Below, piece by piece: positions 32,450 to 41,191 of a stretch of DNA of 64,000 nucleotides. The DNA comes from Actinospineispora acaciae DSM 45401 (GTDB lineage Bacteria; Actinomycetota; Actinomycetes; Mycobacteriales; Pseudonocardiaceae): positions 62,001 to 126,000 of the forward strand of contig NZ_JIAI01000003.1 in the NCBI RefSeq assembly GCF_000620785.1, written 5' to 3'. Under the pieces are notes generated by a model. The model saw only the letters and a program-made list of their open reading frames with translations. It ran no database searches and was not told where the DNA came from. A program made the position numbers and the translations under genes. The first letter of the stretch is position 1, and each line of letters begins with the position of its first letter.

Positions 32450-34068
32450 TCAGTCCCGACGAGTACGTCGACGGGCTGCTCGACGCCTACGACCACCGCC
32501 GAGCCCGCCCCGCCGACCTCCTCTGCGACCGCCACCCCGCCGACGACATCGCATTCACGATCATCGAACCCGACCTGTCCGCCCAGGACCTGACCTACGG
32601 CGAGCTGACCGAACTCTCCGCGAGGTTCGCGGCCGGACTGGCGGCCCTCGGGGTGGGCGAGAACGACCGAGTGGCCACCTTGATGGGCAAGTCGGCCGAG
32701 CTGGTGATTGCGCTGCTCGGCATCTGGCGGCTCGGCGCGGTGCACGTGCCGCTTTTCACCGCCTTCGCCCCGCCGGCAATAGCCCTGCGGACCACCGGCA
32801 GCGGAACGAAGGTGATCATCGCGGACGCCGACCAGCGGGCCAAGCTGACCGAGGCCACGGACTGCCGGGTGGTGACGGTCGGGGGTACGGGCGCGAGCGG
32901 TGACGTGGCGTTCGGCGCGCTGCTGGAGCATCCGCCGCTCGACACGGCGGCCACGACCGGCGGCGACGGCACGCTCATCGAGCTGTTCACCTCGGGCACC
33001 ACCGGGCGGCCCAAGGCGGTACCCGTGCCGGTGCGCGCGCTGGCCGCGTTCCGGATGTACGCCGAGCGCGGCCTCGACCAGCGCGCGGACGACGTGTTCT
33101 GGAACGCCGCCGACCCCGGCTGGGCGTACGGGCTGTTCTACGCGGTGCTCGCGCCGCTCGCGATCGGCCGGCGCAGCCTGCTGCTGCACGCCGGGTTCGA
33201 CGCGGCGCTCACCTGGCGGGTGCTCGACACGTTCGGCGTCACCAACTTCACCGCCGGTCCCACGGTGTACCGGGCGCTGCGCAACTCCGGGATCGCCCCG
33301 CCGGACGGGCTGCGGCTGCGGTGCTGCTCGTCGGCCGGCGAGCCGCTGCCGCCGGACGTGATCACCTGGGCCCAGCGCGAGCTGGGGCTGCCGATCCACG
33401 ACCACTACGGCCAGACCGAGATGGGCATGGCGGTGGGCAACGCCTGGCACCCGTCGATCCGCGCCGCGCTGCGCCCGGGCTCGATGGGGCGGCAGCTGCC
33501 CGGGTTCACGGTTGCGGTACTGCGCGCGGACGCCGACGAGGTCGCCGACCCCGGCGAGCGCGGCCGGGTCGCGGTGGACTGCACCGCCAGCCCGCTGATG
33601 TGGTTCACCGGCTACCGCGACGCGCCGGAGCGGACCAGGGAGCGGTTCAGCCCGGACCGCCGCTGGTACTACACCGGCGACGTGGCGGCCAAGGACGCCG
33701 ACGGCTACCTCACGTTCGCGTCCCGCGACGACGACGTGATCCTCATGGCCGGCTACCGGATCGGCCCGTTCGACGTGGAGAGCGCGCTGCTCGCGCACGA
33801 GGCGGTGGCCGAGGCGGCGGTGATCGGCGCGCCCGACGAGCTGCGCGGCGAGGTGGTGGTGGCCTACGTGGTCCCCCGGCCGGGCGAGGCCGCGACCCCG
33901 GAGGCCCGCGACCAACTGGCCGCCGAGCTGCAACACCTGGTCAAGACGCGGTTCGCCGCGCACGCCTACCCGCGCGCGGTCTACTTCGTGGACGAGCTCC
34001 CCAAAACGCCGAGCGGGAAGATCCAGCGCTTCGTGCTGCGCCAGCAGGCCGCCGCCGACCGCGTCTAG
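32446..34068 (+). CDS. Acetyl/propionyl-CoA synthetase-like AMP ligase
   Basis: A 540-residue ligase of the short/medium-chain acyl-CoA synthetase group. P-loop IELFTSGTTGRPKAVPVPV; FWNAADPGWAYGLFYAVLAPLAIG is characteristic of AcsA-like enzymes; then HDHYGQTEMGM, YYTGDVAAKDADGYLTFASRDDDVILMAGYRIGPFDVES, and the acetylatable/catalytic lysine in LPKTPSGKIQRFVLR. GTG start overlaps a tiny upstream ORF. It converges with the lipoprotein gene by 4 bp. Exact acid unknown. Confidence 0.88.
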   Translation: MISPDEYVDGLLDAYDHRRARPADLLCDRHPADDIAFTIIEPDLSAQDLTYGELTELSARFAAGLAALGVGENDRVATLMGKSAELVIALLGIWRLGAVHVPLFTAFAPPAIALRTTGSGTKVIIADADQRAKLTEATDCRVVTVGGTGASGDVAFGALLEHPPLDTAATTGGDGTLIELFTSGTTGRPKAVPVPVRALAAFRMYAERGLDQRADDVFWNAADPGWAYGLFYAVLAPLAIGRRSLLLHAGFDAALTWRVLDTFGVTNFTAGPTVYRALRNSGIAPPDGLRLRCCSSAGEPLPPDVITWAQRELGLPIHDHYGQTEMGMAVGNAWHPSIRAALRPGSMGRQLPGFTVAVLRADADEVADPGERGRVAVDCTASPLMWFTGYRDAPERTRERFSPDRRWYYTGDVAAKDADGYLTFASRDDDVILMAGYRIGPFDVESALLAHEAVAEAAVIGAPDELRGEVVVAYVVPRPGEAATPEARDQLAAELQHLVKTRFAAHAYPRAVYFVDELPKTPSGKIQRFVLRQQAAADRV

Positions 34069-34415
34069 CCGCCGGGAGTGGTCGCCTCCGGGTCAACCCC
34101 CTGCAACCGCAGCGACTTGTCGTTGTAGAAGTCGCAGCCGTTCCTGATCACCTGGCGCTCGCACTTGTCCTTCTGCTGGCGCTCCCAGGTTGTCATGGGC
34201 CGCAGCCCAGGGGCCGGAGCCCTCGGCGCCGGGCTCGCCACGGATGGCGGGATCACCAGGTTGACGCTGGTCGGCGGGGTGCTCGGCGCCGGCGCCGGCG
34301 GTGGCTGCTCCGGCTCCGCCCCGGACGACCCGGCACCGCAGCCGGCCATCAGCGGCGTCACCACCAGCGCGGCCACGGCCGGCACCACCACGCCGCGCCT
34401 GACGAACCGAAGCAT
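34065..34415 (-). CDS. Small lipoprotein, 116 aa, unknown function
   Basis: ATG 34415 follows CGGGGG. A signal peptide with lipobox (VVVPAVAALVVTPLMAGCGAG) ends at Cys near residue 24. A Pro/Ser-rich spacer follows, then a small charged C-terminal region with two Cys (KCERQVIRNGCDFYNDKS) that may form a disulfide. I do not recognise the family. It lies 46 bp downstream of a TetR gene on the same strand, so it may be part of that transcript. Confidence 0.7.
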   Translation of the reverse strand: MLRFVRRGVVVPAVAALVVTPLMAGCGAGSSGAEPEQPPPAPAPSTPPTSVNLVIPPSVASPAPRAPAPGLRPMTTWERQQKDKCERQVIRNGCDFYNDKSLRLQGVDPEATTPGG

Positions 34416-34461
34416 CCCCCGATTGTCGACCATCGCGGCCCGCCGCTTCCGCCGGGGCAAG

Positions 34462-35118
34462 CTAGGCATCCGGCTCCGCGCGCACCAACGGCAGCACGAC
34501 CTCGTCGACGATCTCCAACAGCACCTCGTCCTCGATCGGCGGGCCGTAGAGCAGGATGTGCTGGCGCAGCAGGGTCGGGCCGACGCGGGCGATCGTGGGG
34601 GTCAGCGCGCCGGGCCGCACGTCGCCGCGCACCACGCCGCGCCGCAGCACCTCCATCATGGGCGCGAGCACCGGGTCGATCAGGTGCTTCTGGAACGCCT
34701 CGCGCAGCTCCGGGTTGCGCATCAGCTCGACGATCATGCCCCGGGACGCCTCGCCGGCCGGGCCGTTCACGTGGTCGGCGAACTGGTGGAGCTGGGAGAT
34801 CAGCTCGGCGCGCAGGTCCCCGGTGTCCGGTGCGGGGACGAACTTGGGCACGGCGTGACGGATCGCGTCGACCACCAGCTCCACCCGGCTGGGCCACCGC
34901 CGGTACAGCGAGCCCTTGCTGGCCTTGGCCCGCGCCGCCACCCGGTCCATGGTCAGCTCGGCGTAGCCGACCTCGGTCAGCTCGTCCAGAGTTGCCTGGT
35001 AGATCGCCTCGTGCAGCACCCGGCCCCGGCGGCGCGGCCGGCGCCGGAAGTCGGCCTCCGCATCCTCCGCCGAGGGAACGCACGGCGGCGCGGCGGAGTT
35101 CTTGTGGTCGAGCATCAC
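34462..35118 (-). CDS. TetR-family regulator
   Basis: About 218 residues. HTH: RGRVLHEAIYQATLDELTEVGYAEL then TMDRVAARAKASKGSLYRRWPSRVELV, followed by a TetR_C_16-like ligand domain. GTG 35118 is chosen because TAGACT (35126-35131, minus strand) lies 7 nt upstream, a leaderless promoter; ATG 35115 is next. Target unknown. The gene order TetR then lipoprotein on one strand suggests autoregulation of a short operon. Confidence 0.86.
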   Translation of the reverse strand: MMLDHKNSAAPPCVPSAEDAEADFRRRPRRRGRVLHEAIYQATLDELTEVGYAELTMDRVAARAKASKGSLYRRWPSRVELVVDAIRHAVPKFVPAPDTGDLRAELISQLHQFADHVNGPAGEASRGMIVELMRNPELREAFQKHLIDPVLAPMMEVLRRGVVRGDVRPGALTPTIARVGPTLLRQHILLYGPPIEDEVLLEIVDEVVLPLVRAEPDA

Positions 35119-35125
35119 CCGAAAG

Positions 35126-35131
35126 AGTCTA
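35126..35131 (-). promoter_or_regulatory. -10 box of leaderless tetR gene
   Basis: TAGACT on the minus strand, 7 nt before GTG 35118. The remaining gap to 35225 holds no further clear signal. Confidence 0.5.
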
Positions 35132-35224
35132 GACGACCGAGGGGAACCAGCGGCTACGGAGCGCCACTTTGAGAACAAATAGGCTCTTACTACGGACTAT
35201 CCGTGCCTTATAACACCGCACCGA

Positions 35225-36742
35225 TCACCGGCCGCCGCGACCACCATCACCGGGGCCACCGCCACCGCCAGGACCGCCACCACCATTGCCGCGTCCCGGG
35301 GAGCGGTCGCCCTCGGGGCCGCCTCCCCAGTGTCCGCCGCCGGGCCAGGGCTGCGACCAGCCGCCCTCGACCCGGGTGTGCTTCTGGCCGCCCCGGCCGT
35401 CCGGCCAGCTCTGGTCCCAACCGCCGCCGACGCTGGAGCGCGGCCGCTGGTCGCGACCGTCCCCCCAGGTCTGCTCGAAACCGCCGTCGATGCCCGTGCG
35501 CGGCTTGTCGCCCTCGGGTTCCTTCGTCGGCTCCGAGGGACGCGGCTGCTCGCTCGTCGTGGGACGGGGCGGATCGGTCGTCGTTGTCGGGCGCGGCGGA
35601 TCGGTCGTCGTTGTCGGGCGCGGCGGATCGGTCGTCGTTGTCGGGCGGGGAGGATCGGTTGTCGTCGTCGGGCGCGGCGGCTCGCTCGTGGGCGGCCGAG
35701 GCCGGTCCGACGTCGGGCGCGGCCGGTTCGACGGCAGGTCGGAGACGCCCAGGTCCGGAGAGTCACGGCGAGGGCTCGCCCCGCTCGACCGGTCGCCCGG
35801 GTCGGTACGCCCGCTGGCCTCGTCCCTGGGCGACGCGCCCGGGGCCGACGACGTGGACGGCACTGCCGGCTGGGGCGCGGCGGCGACCGGCGGCGGCGCC
35901 GAGGGCGTCATCGAGGGCGTCGGCGGCAACGCCGGGATCGGCACCGGCGACGCGGGTTCGCTGCCCGGCCCCGGCGGCGCCGCGGTCCCGGAACCGCTCA
36001 GCGGAGGCCCGCCCAGCCCCGACGCCGCCGGCAGGTACGTGGCCACCGCGTACACCGCGCCGACGCCCGCGAGCGCCACCACCGCCGCCGTGGTCGCCAT
36101 GACCTTGGCCCGCAACCGCACCGCCCGCCCGAACACCTGCTCGACCGCGCCCCGGTCGGTCCGGTACGACAGCGCGTGCGCCAGGTCGGCCAGCTCGCGC
36201 GCCACCCGGGGGTCGATCGACTCCGGGTCCCGGCTCATGTCCTCGGGCAGCGTCCGCCCCATCCGCAACGCCAGGGCGTGACCCGCGTACGCCACCCGCG
36301 CGGCCACCTCGCTCGGCGGCATGCCCTCCTCGTCGCCGATCCGCTCGTAGCTGAGCCCGCCGATGTAGTGCAGCGCCAGCACGGTGCGCAGCTCCTCGGA
36401 CAGCTCGCTGAGCGCGTCGAAGATCGGCTGGACGGGCGGCGCGATCCACTCGGGTTCGTGCGCGGCGGCGGGTGTCCGCGCGGCGCGACGGCGCGGCGGG
36501 CGTATCTGCCGCGCCCGCTGGCGGGTCCAGCTCGACGGGTCGGGCAGCGAACGGACCCGCTCCCAGCGCATCCAGGTGTCGGCGAAGGCCCGCTGGGCGG
36601 CCCGGTGCGCGTGACCCCGGTCGCCGCGCAAGGCGTGCAGCAGGGCGACCAGCCCCGGGTAGTTGGCGTCGTGGAACCGGGCGAACTCGGCCTTCCTGGC
36701 CGCCCGTGGCCGCAGCGCCCGGACGGCGCTGAATGGGTCCAT
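35225..36742 (-). CDS. Membrane-anchored ECF sigma-like protein with repeat tail
   Basis: About 505 residues. The N-terminus resembles sigma-70 region 2 (about 15-75: FARFHDANYPGLVALLHALRGDRGHAHRAAQRAFADTW) and region 4 (about 105-160: LSELSEELRTVLALHYIGGLSYERIGDEEGMPPSEVAARV). A helix at about 213-238 (VMATTAAVVALAGVGAVYAVA) should cross the membrane. Outside lies a Pro/Ser/Thr-rich tail with four PPRPTTTTD units, then three Trp repeats (GGFEQTWGDGR, GGWDQSWPDGR, GGWSQPWPGGG) and a Gly-rich end. The tail could grip the cell wall. Either a tethered sigma factor or a sigma-derived regulator; region 2 looks weak at the -10-binding surface. Confidence 0.75.
   Translation of the reverse strand: MDPFSAVRALRPRAARKAEFARFHDANYPGLVALLHALRGDRGHAHRAAQRAFADTWMRWERVRSLPDPSSWTRQRARQIRPPRRRAARTPAAAHEPEWIAPPVQPIFDALSELSEELRTVLALHYIGGLSYERIGDEEGMPPSEVAARVAYAGHALALRMGRTLPEDMSRDPESIDPRVARELADLAHALSYRTDRGAVEQVFGRAVRLRAKVMATTAAVVALAGVGAVYAVATYLPAASGLGGPPLSGSGTAAPPGPGSEPASPVPIPALPPTPSMTPSAPPPVAAAPQPAVPSTSSAPGASPRDEASGRTDPGDRSSGASPRRDSPDLGVSDLPSNRPRPTSDRPRPPTSEPPRPTTTTDPPRPTTTTDPPRPTTTTDPPRPTTTTDPPRPTTSEQPRPSEPTKEPEGDKPRTGIDGGFEQTWGDGRDQRPRSSVGGGWDQSWPDGRGGQKHTRVEGGWSQPWPGGGHWGGGPEGDRSPGRGNGGGGPGGGGGPGDGGRGGR
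35571..35678. repeat. Four 27-bp tandem repeats inside the sigma-like gene
   Basis: Four 27-bp units encode PPRPTTTTD on the minus strand. The first two are identical at DNA level and the others differ by a few bases, so copy number may vary between strains. They form a rigid extracytoplasmic spacer. Confidence 0.9.
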
Positions 36743-36923
36743 CATCCAACCCTTCGCCTCGAGATCGGCCGGCCCACGACATGGGAGTGCTCGCCTTCAC
36801 TGGTTCCAACGGCGCAACATCACATCGGGTGACGCCCTCAAGACGCTTTGTGTTTATTTTTCGAACCGACCGTGCAACGCGTGAGACGATCGTGAAACTC
36901 GCCCCCACTCGAATGGAGAACGC

Positions 36924-37940
36924 GTGGCTCGCTACGGCGCCCAGTACGGGCCGGACATCACGTTCCTCGGCGTGGACCGCTGCGACTGGTCCGACCCGTC
37001 GACGTTCGCGGACGCCGACGTCGTGATCCTCGGCGCGCCGTTCGACGGCGGCACCTCGCACCGGCCCGGCACCCGCTTCGGCCCGCAGTACATCCGGCAG
37101 AGCTGCTACCTGCCGCACGACGGCTCGCGCCCGTCGCTGGCGCTGCGAGTCGACGGCCTGGGCACTGACCTGCGGGTCTACGACGCCGGTGACGTGGAGA
37201 TGTACTCCGGCGACGCCGAGCGCTCGGTCCGCGACCTGCAGGCCGCCGTGTACGCGGTGGCCCGCACCGGCGCGATCCCGCTGATCCTGGGCGGCGACCA
37301 CACCATCGCCTGGCCGGACGCCGCCGGCGTGGCCCAGCACCTCGGCCAGGGCCGCGTCTCGATGATCCACTTCGACGCGCACGCGGACACCGGGAACATC
37401 AGCTTCGGCTCGCTGGTCGGGCACGGCCAGCCGATGCGCCGGCTGATCGAGTCCGGCGCGCTGCGCGGGGACCGGTTCCTGCAGATCGGGCTGCGCGGCT
37501 ACTGGCCGGAGCCGGACACGCTGGCCTGGATGGCCGAGCAGCGGATGCGCTCCTACGAGATGACCGAGATCGTGGCGCGCGGCCTCGAGGAGTGCCTGAC
37601 CGAGGCGTTCGGCATCGCCACCGACGACTGCGACGGCGTGTTCCTCTCCGTGGACATCGACGTCTGCGACCCCGGCCACGCCCCCGGCACCGGCACCCCC
37701 GAACCCGGCGGCCTGACCGGACGCCAACTGCTCGACTCCGTCCGCCGGATCGCCTACGAGCTGCCGGTGGTCGGCGTCGACGTCGTGGAGGTCTCACCGC
37801 CGCACGACATGGCCGAGATCACCTCCTTCCTGGCCAACCGCGTCGTCCTGGAGACCCTCTCCGGCATCGCCCGCCGCCGCCGCGACGCCGCCGACGGCAC
37901 CACCTGGGACCCCCGCCAGCCGCTCCTGGATAACCGCTGA
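36924..37940 (+). CDS. speB: Agmatinase/ureohydrolase family enzyme
   Basis: A 338-residue manganese enzyme. All ligand motifs are present: ILGGDHTIAW (His), MIHFDAHADTG (D-x-H-x-D) and VFLSVDIDVCDPGHAPGTGTPEPGG (D-x-D). The N-terminal VVILGAPFDGGTSHRPGTRFGPQYIR is typical of agmatinases, though guanidinobutyrase or guanidinopropionase is possible. It would release urea from a guanidino compound. GTG follows GGAG by 5 nt. The 181-bp upstream gap contains an AT-rich stretch (36841-36865) that could hold the promoter. It ends 27 bp before a two-component system. Confidence 0.87.
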   Translation: MARYGAQYGPDITFLGVDRCDWSDPSTFADADVVILGAPFDGGTSHRPGTRFGPQYIRQSCYLPHDGSRPSLALRVDGLGTDLRVYDAGDVEMYSGDAERSVRDLQAAVYAVARTGAIPLILGGDHTIAWPDAAGVAQHLGQGRVSMIHFDAHADTGNISFGSLVGHGQPMRRLIESGALRGDRFLQIGLRGYWPEPDTLAWMAEQRMRSYEMTEIVARGLEECLTEAFGIATDDCDGVFLSVDIDVCDPGHAPGTGTPEPGGLTGRQLLDSVRRIAYELPVVGVDVVEVSPPHDMAEITSFLANRVVLETLSGIARRRRDAADGTTWDPRQPLLDNR

Positions 37941-37954
37941 TCAGAACCCGTGAC

Positions 37955-37960
37955 TAGGCT
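37955..37960 (+). promoter_or_regulatory. -10 box of leaderless response-regulator gene
   Basis: TAGGCT lies 7 nt before GTG 37968, so this codon is taken as the start rather than the in-frame GTG at 37950. Confidence 0.55.
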
Positions 37961-37967
37961 CGACGGC

Positions 37968-38660
37968 GTGTCTCGGCTGCTCGTGGTGGAGGACGACGAG
38001 ACGATCGGTGACGTTCTCGCGTCGAGCCTGCGCGCGCACGGGCACGAGGTCACCTGGCAGCGCACCGGGCACGGCGCGCTGGACTCGGCGGACGCGACGG
38101 ACTTCGGGCTGGTACTGCTCGACCTCGGCCTGCCCGACCTGGACGGCATCGAGGTGTGCCGGCGGCTGCGCACCCGGCTGCCGGCGTCCGTGCTGGTCAT
38201 CCTCACCGCACGAACCGACGAGATGGACGTCGTGGTGGGCCTGGAGGCGGGCGCGGACGACTACCTGACCAAGCCGGTGCGCCTGGGCGAGCTGCTGGCC
38301 AGGATCCGGGCGCACCTGCGCAGGGCGGGCCCGGCCGCGCCCGGCACCCGCCCGGCCCGGATCGGCGACCTGCTGGTGGACACCGAGGGGCGGCGGGTCA
38401 CGGTGGCCGGGCATGAGCTGGCGCTGCGGGCCAAGGAGTTCGACCTGCTCGCCCGGCTGGCCGCGAGCCCCGGCGTCGCGGTGAGCCGGCAGACGCTGAT
38501 GACCGAGGTCTGGGACGAGCACTGGTACGGCCCGACCAAGACGCTGGACGTGCACGTCGCCGCGCTGCGCAGGCGGCTGGCCAGCGTGGCCGACAAGGGC
38601 ACGGTGCCGAGGATCGTCACGCTGCGCGGGCACGGCTACCGACTGGAGCCGTCCGGCTGA
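37968..38660 (+). CDS. OmpR/PhoB-family response regulator
   Basis: A 230-residue regulator. The receiver domain has the acidic pair (VVEDDE), phospho-acceptor Asp in LVLLDLGLPDLDG (about residue 51) and the Lys of DDYLTKPVRLGELLARI (about residue 101). The C-terminal winged helix ends with the usual TLDVHVAALRRRL...VTLRGHGYRLEP. The stop overlaps the kinase start (TGATG), so both are made together. The signal is unknown. The agmatinase-like gene upstream and the cell-envelope genes downstream are candidate targets. Confidence 0.92.
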   Translation: MSRLLVVEDDETIGDVLASSLRAHGHEVTWQRTGHGALDSADATDFGLVLLDLGLPDLDGIEVCRRLRTRLPASVLVILTARTDEMDVVVGLEAGADDYLTKPVRLGELLARIRAHLRRAGPAAPGTRPARIGDLLVDTEGRRVTVAGHELALRAKEFDLLARLAASPGVAVSRQTLMTEVWDEHWYGPTKTLDVHVAALRRRLASVADKGTVPRIVTLRGHGYRLEPSG

Positions 38661-39943
38661 TGCGCACCCGGATCGTCGGGCTCGCGGTGCTCACCTCGGT
38701 GCTGGCCATCGGGCTGTTCGGGCTGCCGCTGGCGCTCGGCATCGCCCAGTACGCGATGCTGGACGAGCAGTCCAAGCTGGTCAGGGTGGCCGACGCGACG
38801 GCGATCGCGGTCTCCCCCGAGCTGCACGACCACGACGTGCCCTCCGAGATCCCGGCGGCCAGGGACAACACCGCGCTCGCGGTGTACGACCGCGACGGCA
38901 CCCGGGTCACCGGGGACGGGCCGGCCCGCGACGAGCTGGTCCGCCAGGCGCTCTCCGGCGACACCGCGACCGGCATGGACGGGGCCAACCTGGTGGTCGC
39001 GGTGGCCGTCACGCACGAGTCGGACGTGATCGGCGCGGTCCGCGCGGCCAGCCCGAGGGCCGTGGTCTACGACCAGGTGCGGATGGCCTGGCTGGCGATG
39101 GGCGGGCTGGGGCTGCTCGCGGTCGGGCTGGTCTGGCTGCTGGCCCGCCGGCAGGCGCGGCGGCTGGCCGGCCCGCTCGAAGAGCTGTCCGGGACCGCGC
39201 GCCGGCTCGGCGACGGCGACTTCAGCGTCCGCAACGACCCGGTGGCCATCCCGGAGATCGACGCCGTCGGCCGCTCGCTCAACCGCACCGCCAGCCGGCT
39301 CGACGACATGCTCGCCCGCGAGCGGTCCTTCTCCGCCGACGCCTCGCACCAGCTGCGCACCCCGCTCACCGGCCTGCGGCTGCGCCTGGAGGCCGCCCTG
39401 GACCGCCCCGAGCACGAGGCGCACCGGGCGATAGCCCAGGCGATCGCGGACGTGGACCGCCTGGAGCGGACCATCGCCGAGCTGCTCGCGCTGGCCCGCG
39501 ACGCCCCGCACGCCAACTCCGCGCCGCTGGACCTGGCCGCCCTGCTCGCCGAGATCGAGACTGGCTGGCGCGACCGGCTGGCCGCCGAGCACCGCGAGCT
39601 CCGAATCACCGTGGACCCGTGCGCGCCCGAGTCCACCGCGTCCACCGCCGCCGTGCGCCAGGTCCTCACCGTGCTCCTCGACAACGCCGCCACGCACGGC
39701 TCCGGCACCGTCACGGTCACCGTCCGCGACGCCACCGAAGCCCTGGCCATCGACATCACCGACGAGGGCCCCGGCATCACCACCCCCGAACCCGCCCTGT
39801 TCACCCGCCGCTCCACCCGAGCCACCGGCCACGGCATAGGCCTACCCCTCGCCCGCTCCCTGGCCGAAGCCGAGGGCGGCCGCCTCACCCTCACCCACCC
39901 CTCCCCACCCACCTTCACCCTCCTCACCCCCGTACCCCGCTAA
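38660..39943 (+). CDS. Sensor histidine kinase
   Basis: A 427-residue kinase: TM1 (about 7-30), an extracytoplasmic sensor of about 100 residues, TM2 (about 138-160), HAMP (RRQARRLAGPLEELSGTARRLGDGD), HisKA with phospho-acceptor His in FSADASHQLRTPLTGL (about residue 233), and an HATPase domain with VLLDNAATHG (N box), DEGPGI and HGIGLPLARSL. The layout matches envelope-sensing kinases of actinomycetes. Genes for an IniB-domain protein and an L,D-transpeptidase follow after a 304-bp non-coding gap. Confidence 0.92.
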   Translation: MRTRIVGLAVLTSVLAIGLFGLPLALGIAQYAMLDEQSKLVRVADATAIAVSPELHDHDVPSEIPAARDNTALAVYDRDGTRVTGDGPARDELVRQALSGDTATGMDGANLVVAVAVTHESDVIGAVRAASPRAVVYDQVRMAWLAMGGLGLLAVGLVWLLARRQARRLAGPLEELSGTARRLGDGDFSVRNDPVAIPEIDAVGRSLNRTASRLDDMLARERSFSADASHQLRTPLTGLRLRLEAALDRPEHEAHRAIAQAIADVDRLERTIAELLALARDAPHANSAPLDLAALLAEIETGWRDRLAAEHRELRITVDPCAPESTASTAAVRQVLTVLLDNAATHGSGTVTVTVRDATEALAIDITDEGPGITTPEPALFTRRSTRATGHGIGLPLARSLAEAEGGRLTLTHPSPPTFTLLTPVPR

Positions 39944-39959
39944 CGCCCCCACAACCCCT

Positions 39960-40102
39960 CCGCGAGTCGGGCGTCCTGGCACACCGAGTCGGGCGTCCTG
40001 GCACATGTCCGTCGCCGTCCCACAACGCGAGCGCCCGTGTCCGTCCGCGATCCAGGTGTGCTGGAACGCGCGACTCACTGTGCTGAGAGCCCCGACTCGC
40101 GG
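39960..40102. repeat. Repeat element after the kinase gene: period-22 pair and long stem
   Basis: This lies in the 304-bp gap 39944-40247. A 21-bp unit CGAGTCGGGCGTCCTGGCAC+A is repeated exactly at 39963-39983 and 39985-40005. The segment CCGCGAGTCGGG (39960-39971) pairs perfectly with CCCGACTCGCGG (40091-40102), forming a 12-bp stem around about 119 nt. I see no gene in the gap; the element may act as terminator. Its core word also occurs at 1693-1734. Confidence 0.6.
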
Positions 40103-40247
40103 ACGGGTGGGGGCGGGCGGGGGTGCGGCGGGTGGGAGGCCGGCGGGGCGAGGTTTTGCCGTCCCCTTACCCGCGGGAGGGCGGCGCCTAATCCGGGGCT
40201 CCGTAGCGTCGGGCCGACGAACCCCCGAGACCTTTTGGAGCACACCT

Positions 40248-40342
40248 TGATCACGGTTGTAGTCGTGGTGGCCGCCGCGTTCGCGGCACCGAAGGCGCTG
40301 AGTCTGCTCGGCGACAAGATGCTCGAGCTGGCCTGCGAGTAG
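40248..40342 (+). CDS. Small membrane peptide, 31 aa, before IniB-domain gene
   Basis: From TTG 40248, six nt after GGAG, the frame reads a hydrophobic stretch (ITVVVVVAAAFAAPKALSLL) followed by GDKMLELACE and a stop 6 nt before the next gene. One short membrane helix is likely. Too small for most gene finders. Its good ribosome site and tight spacing to the IniB-domain gene suggest a real operon member. No family recognised. Confidence 0.55.
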
Positions 40343-40348
40343 GCGATC

Positions 40349-41191
40349 ATGGCTGACTCGACGCTGCTCGACTGGATCATGTCCCTGCTGCGCGACCCGG
40401 AGGCGCGGGCCGACTTCCAGGCCGACCCCCAGGGCTACGCCGCCGACAACGGCCTGGCGAACCTGAGCGCCGCGGACGTGCACGACGCGCTGACCCTGAT
40501 CGCGGACAACCAGTCCGCGGGCTATGACCACCGGCACGGCGGCGACAACGGCGTGCACTACCCGCCGCCGAGGCACCCGGACCACAACGACGGTGACGGC
40601 GCCAGCTACCTGAACAACTACGTCACCAACAACTACACGACGATCGAGGACCACTCGACGAACATCGACAACTCGGTCCACCAGAACATCGACACCGACG
40701 GCGGCGACTTCGACCAGGTCATCGACAACGACCCGGTGGTGGCCTCCGGCGACGGCTCGGTGGCGTCCGGCGGCGACATCCGCGACAGCGACATCACCAC
40801 CGGCGACGGCAACGTGGTCGGCGACGGCAACCAGGTGGTGAGCGGCCACGGCAACACCACCGCGTTCGGCTCCGGCGACGCCACCGACGCCAGCTTCGAG
40901 GGCGCGCGGTTCGGCGACGGCAGCGCGGTGTCGGTGGGCGGGAACGCGTACGGCAACAGCGAGGACAACGACACCAGCACCTCGGTGTCGAACTCCGGCT
41001 CCGGCGACACCTCGGTCAACGCCGCCGGTGACCACGGCTACGCCGACCAGGCCGCCGACCAGAGCGCCACCGACAACAGCAGCTTCAGCAACTACGAGGA
41101 CAACTCCAGCAGCTACAGCGATAACGAAATCAACTCGAACAACGACAGCCGAAGCATGGATAGTCACGACACTGTTGTCGACCACGCGTGA
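40349..41191 (+). CDS. IniB N-terminal domain protein with acidic repeat tail
   Basis: A 280-residue protein. Residues 1-50 (TLLDWIMSLLRDPEARADFQADPQGYAADNGLANLSAADVHDAL) match the IniB N-terminal domain known from the isoniazid-induced gene of mycobacteria. The rest is low-complexity, rich in Asp, Asn, Ser, Gly (GDGN, DNS, NNY), with no signal peptide, and probably disordered or beta-solenoid-like. Cell-wall stress is the established context of the family. It lies between the small peptide and a GTGA-overlapping L,D-transpeptidase gene. Confidence 0.82.
   Translation: MADSTLLDWIMSLLRDPEARADFQADPQGYAADNGLANLSAADVHDALTLIADNQSAGYDHRHGGDNGVHYPPPRHPDHNDGDGASYLNNYVTNNYTTIEDHSTNIDNSVHQNIDTDGGDFDQVIDNDPVVASGDGSVASGGDIRDSDITTGDGNVVGDGNQVVSGHGNTTAFGSGDATDASFEGARFGDGSAVSVGGNAYGNSEDNDTSTSVSNSGSGDTSVNAAGDHGYADQAADQSATDNSSFSNYEDNSSSYSDNEINSNNDSRSMDSHDTVVDHA

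Noticed and set aside
35571..35678. Regular 27-bp repeats considered as a CRISPR array
   Set aside because: Units are directly adjacent with no spacers, stay in frame, and encode PPRPTTTTD within a real protein.
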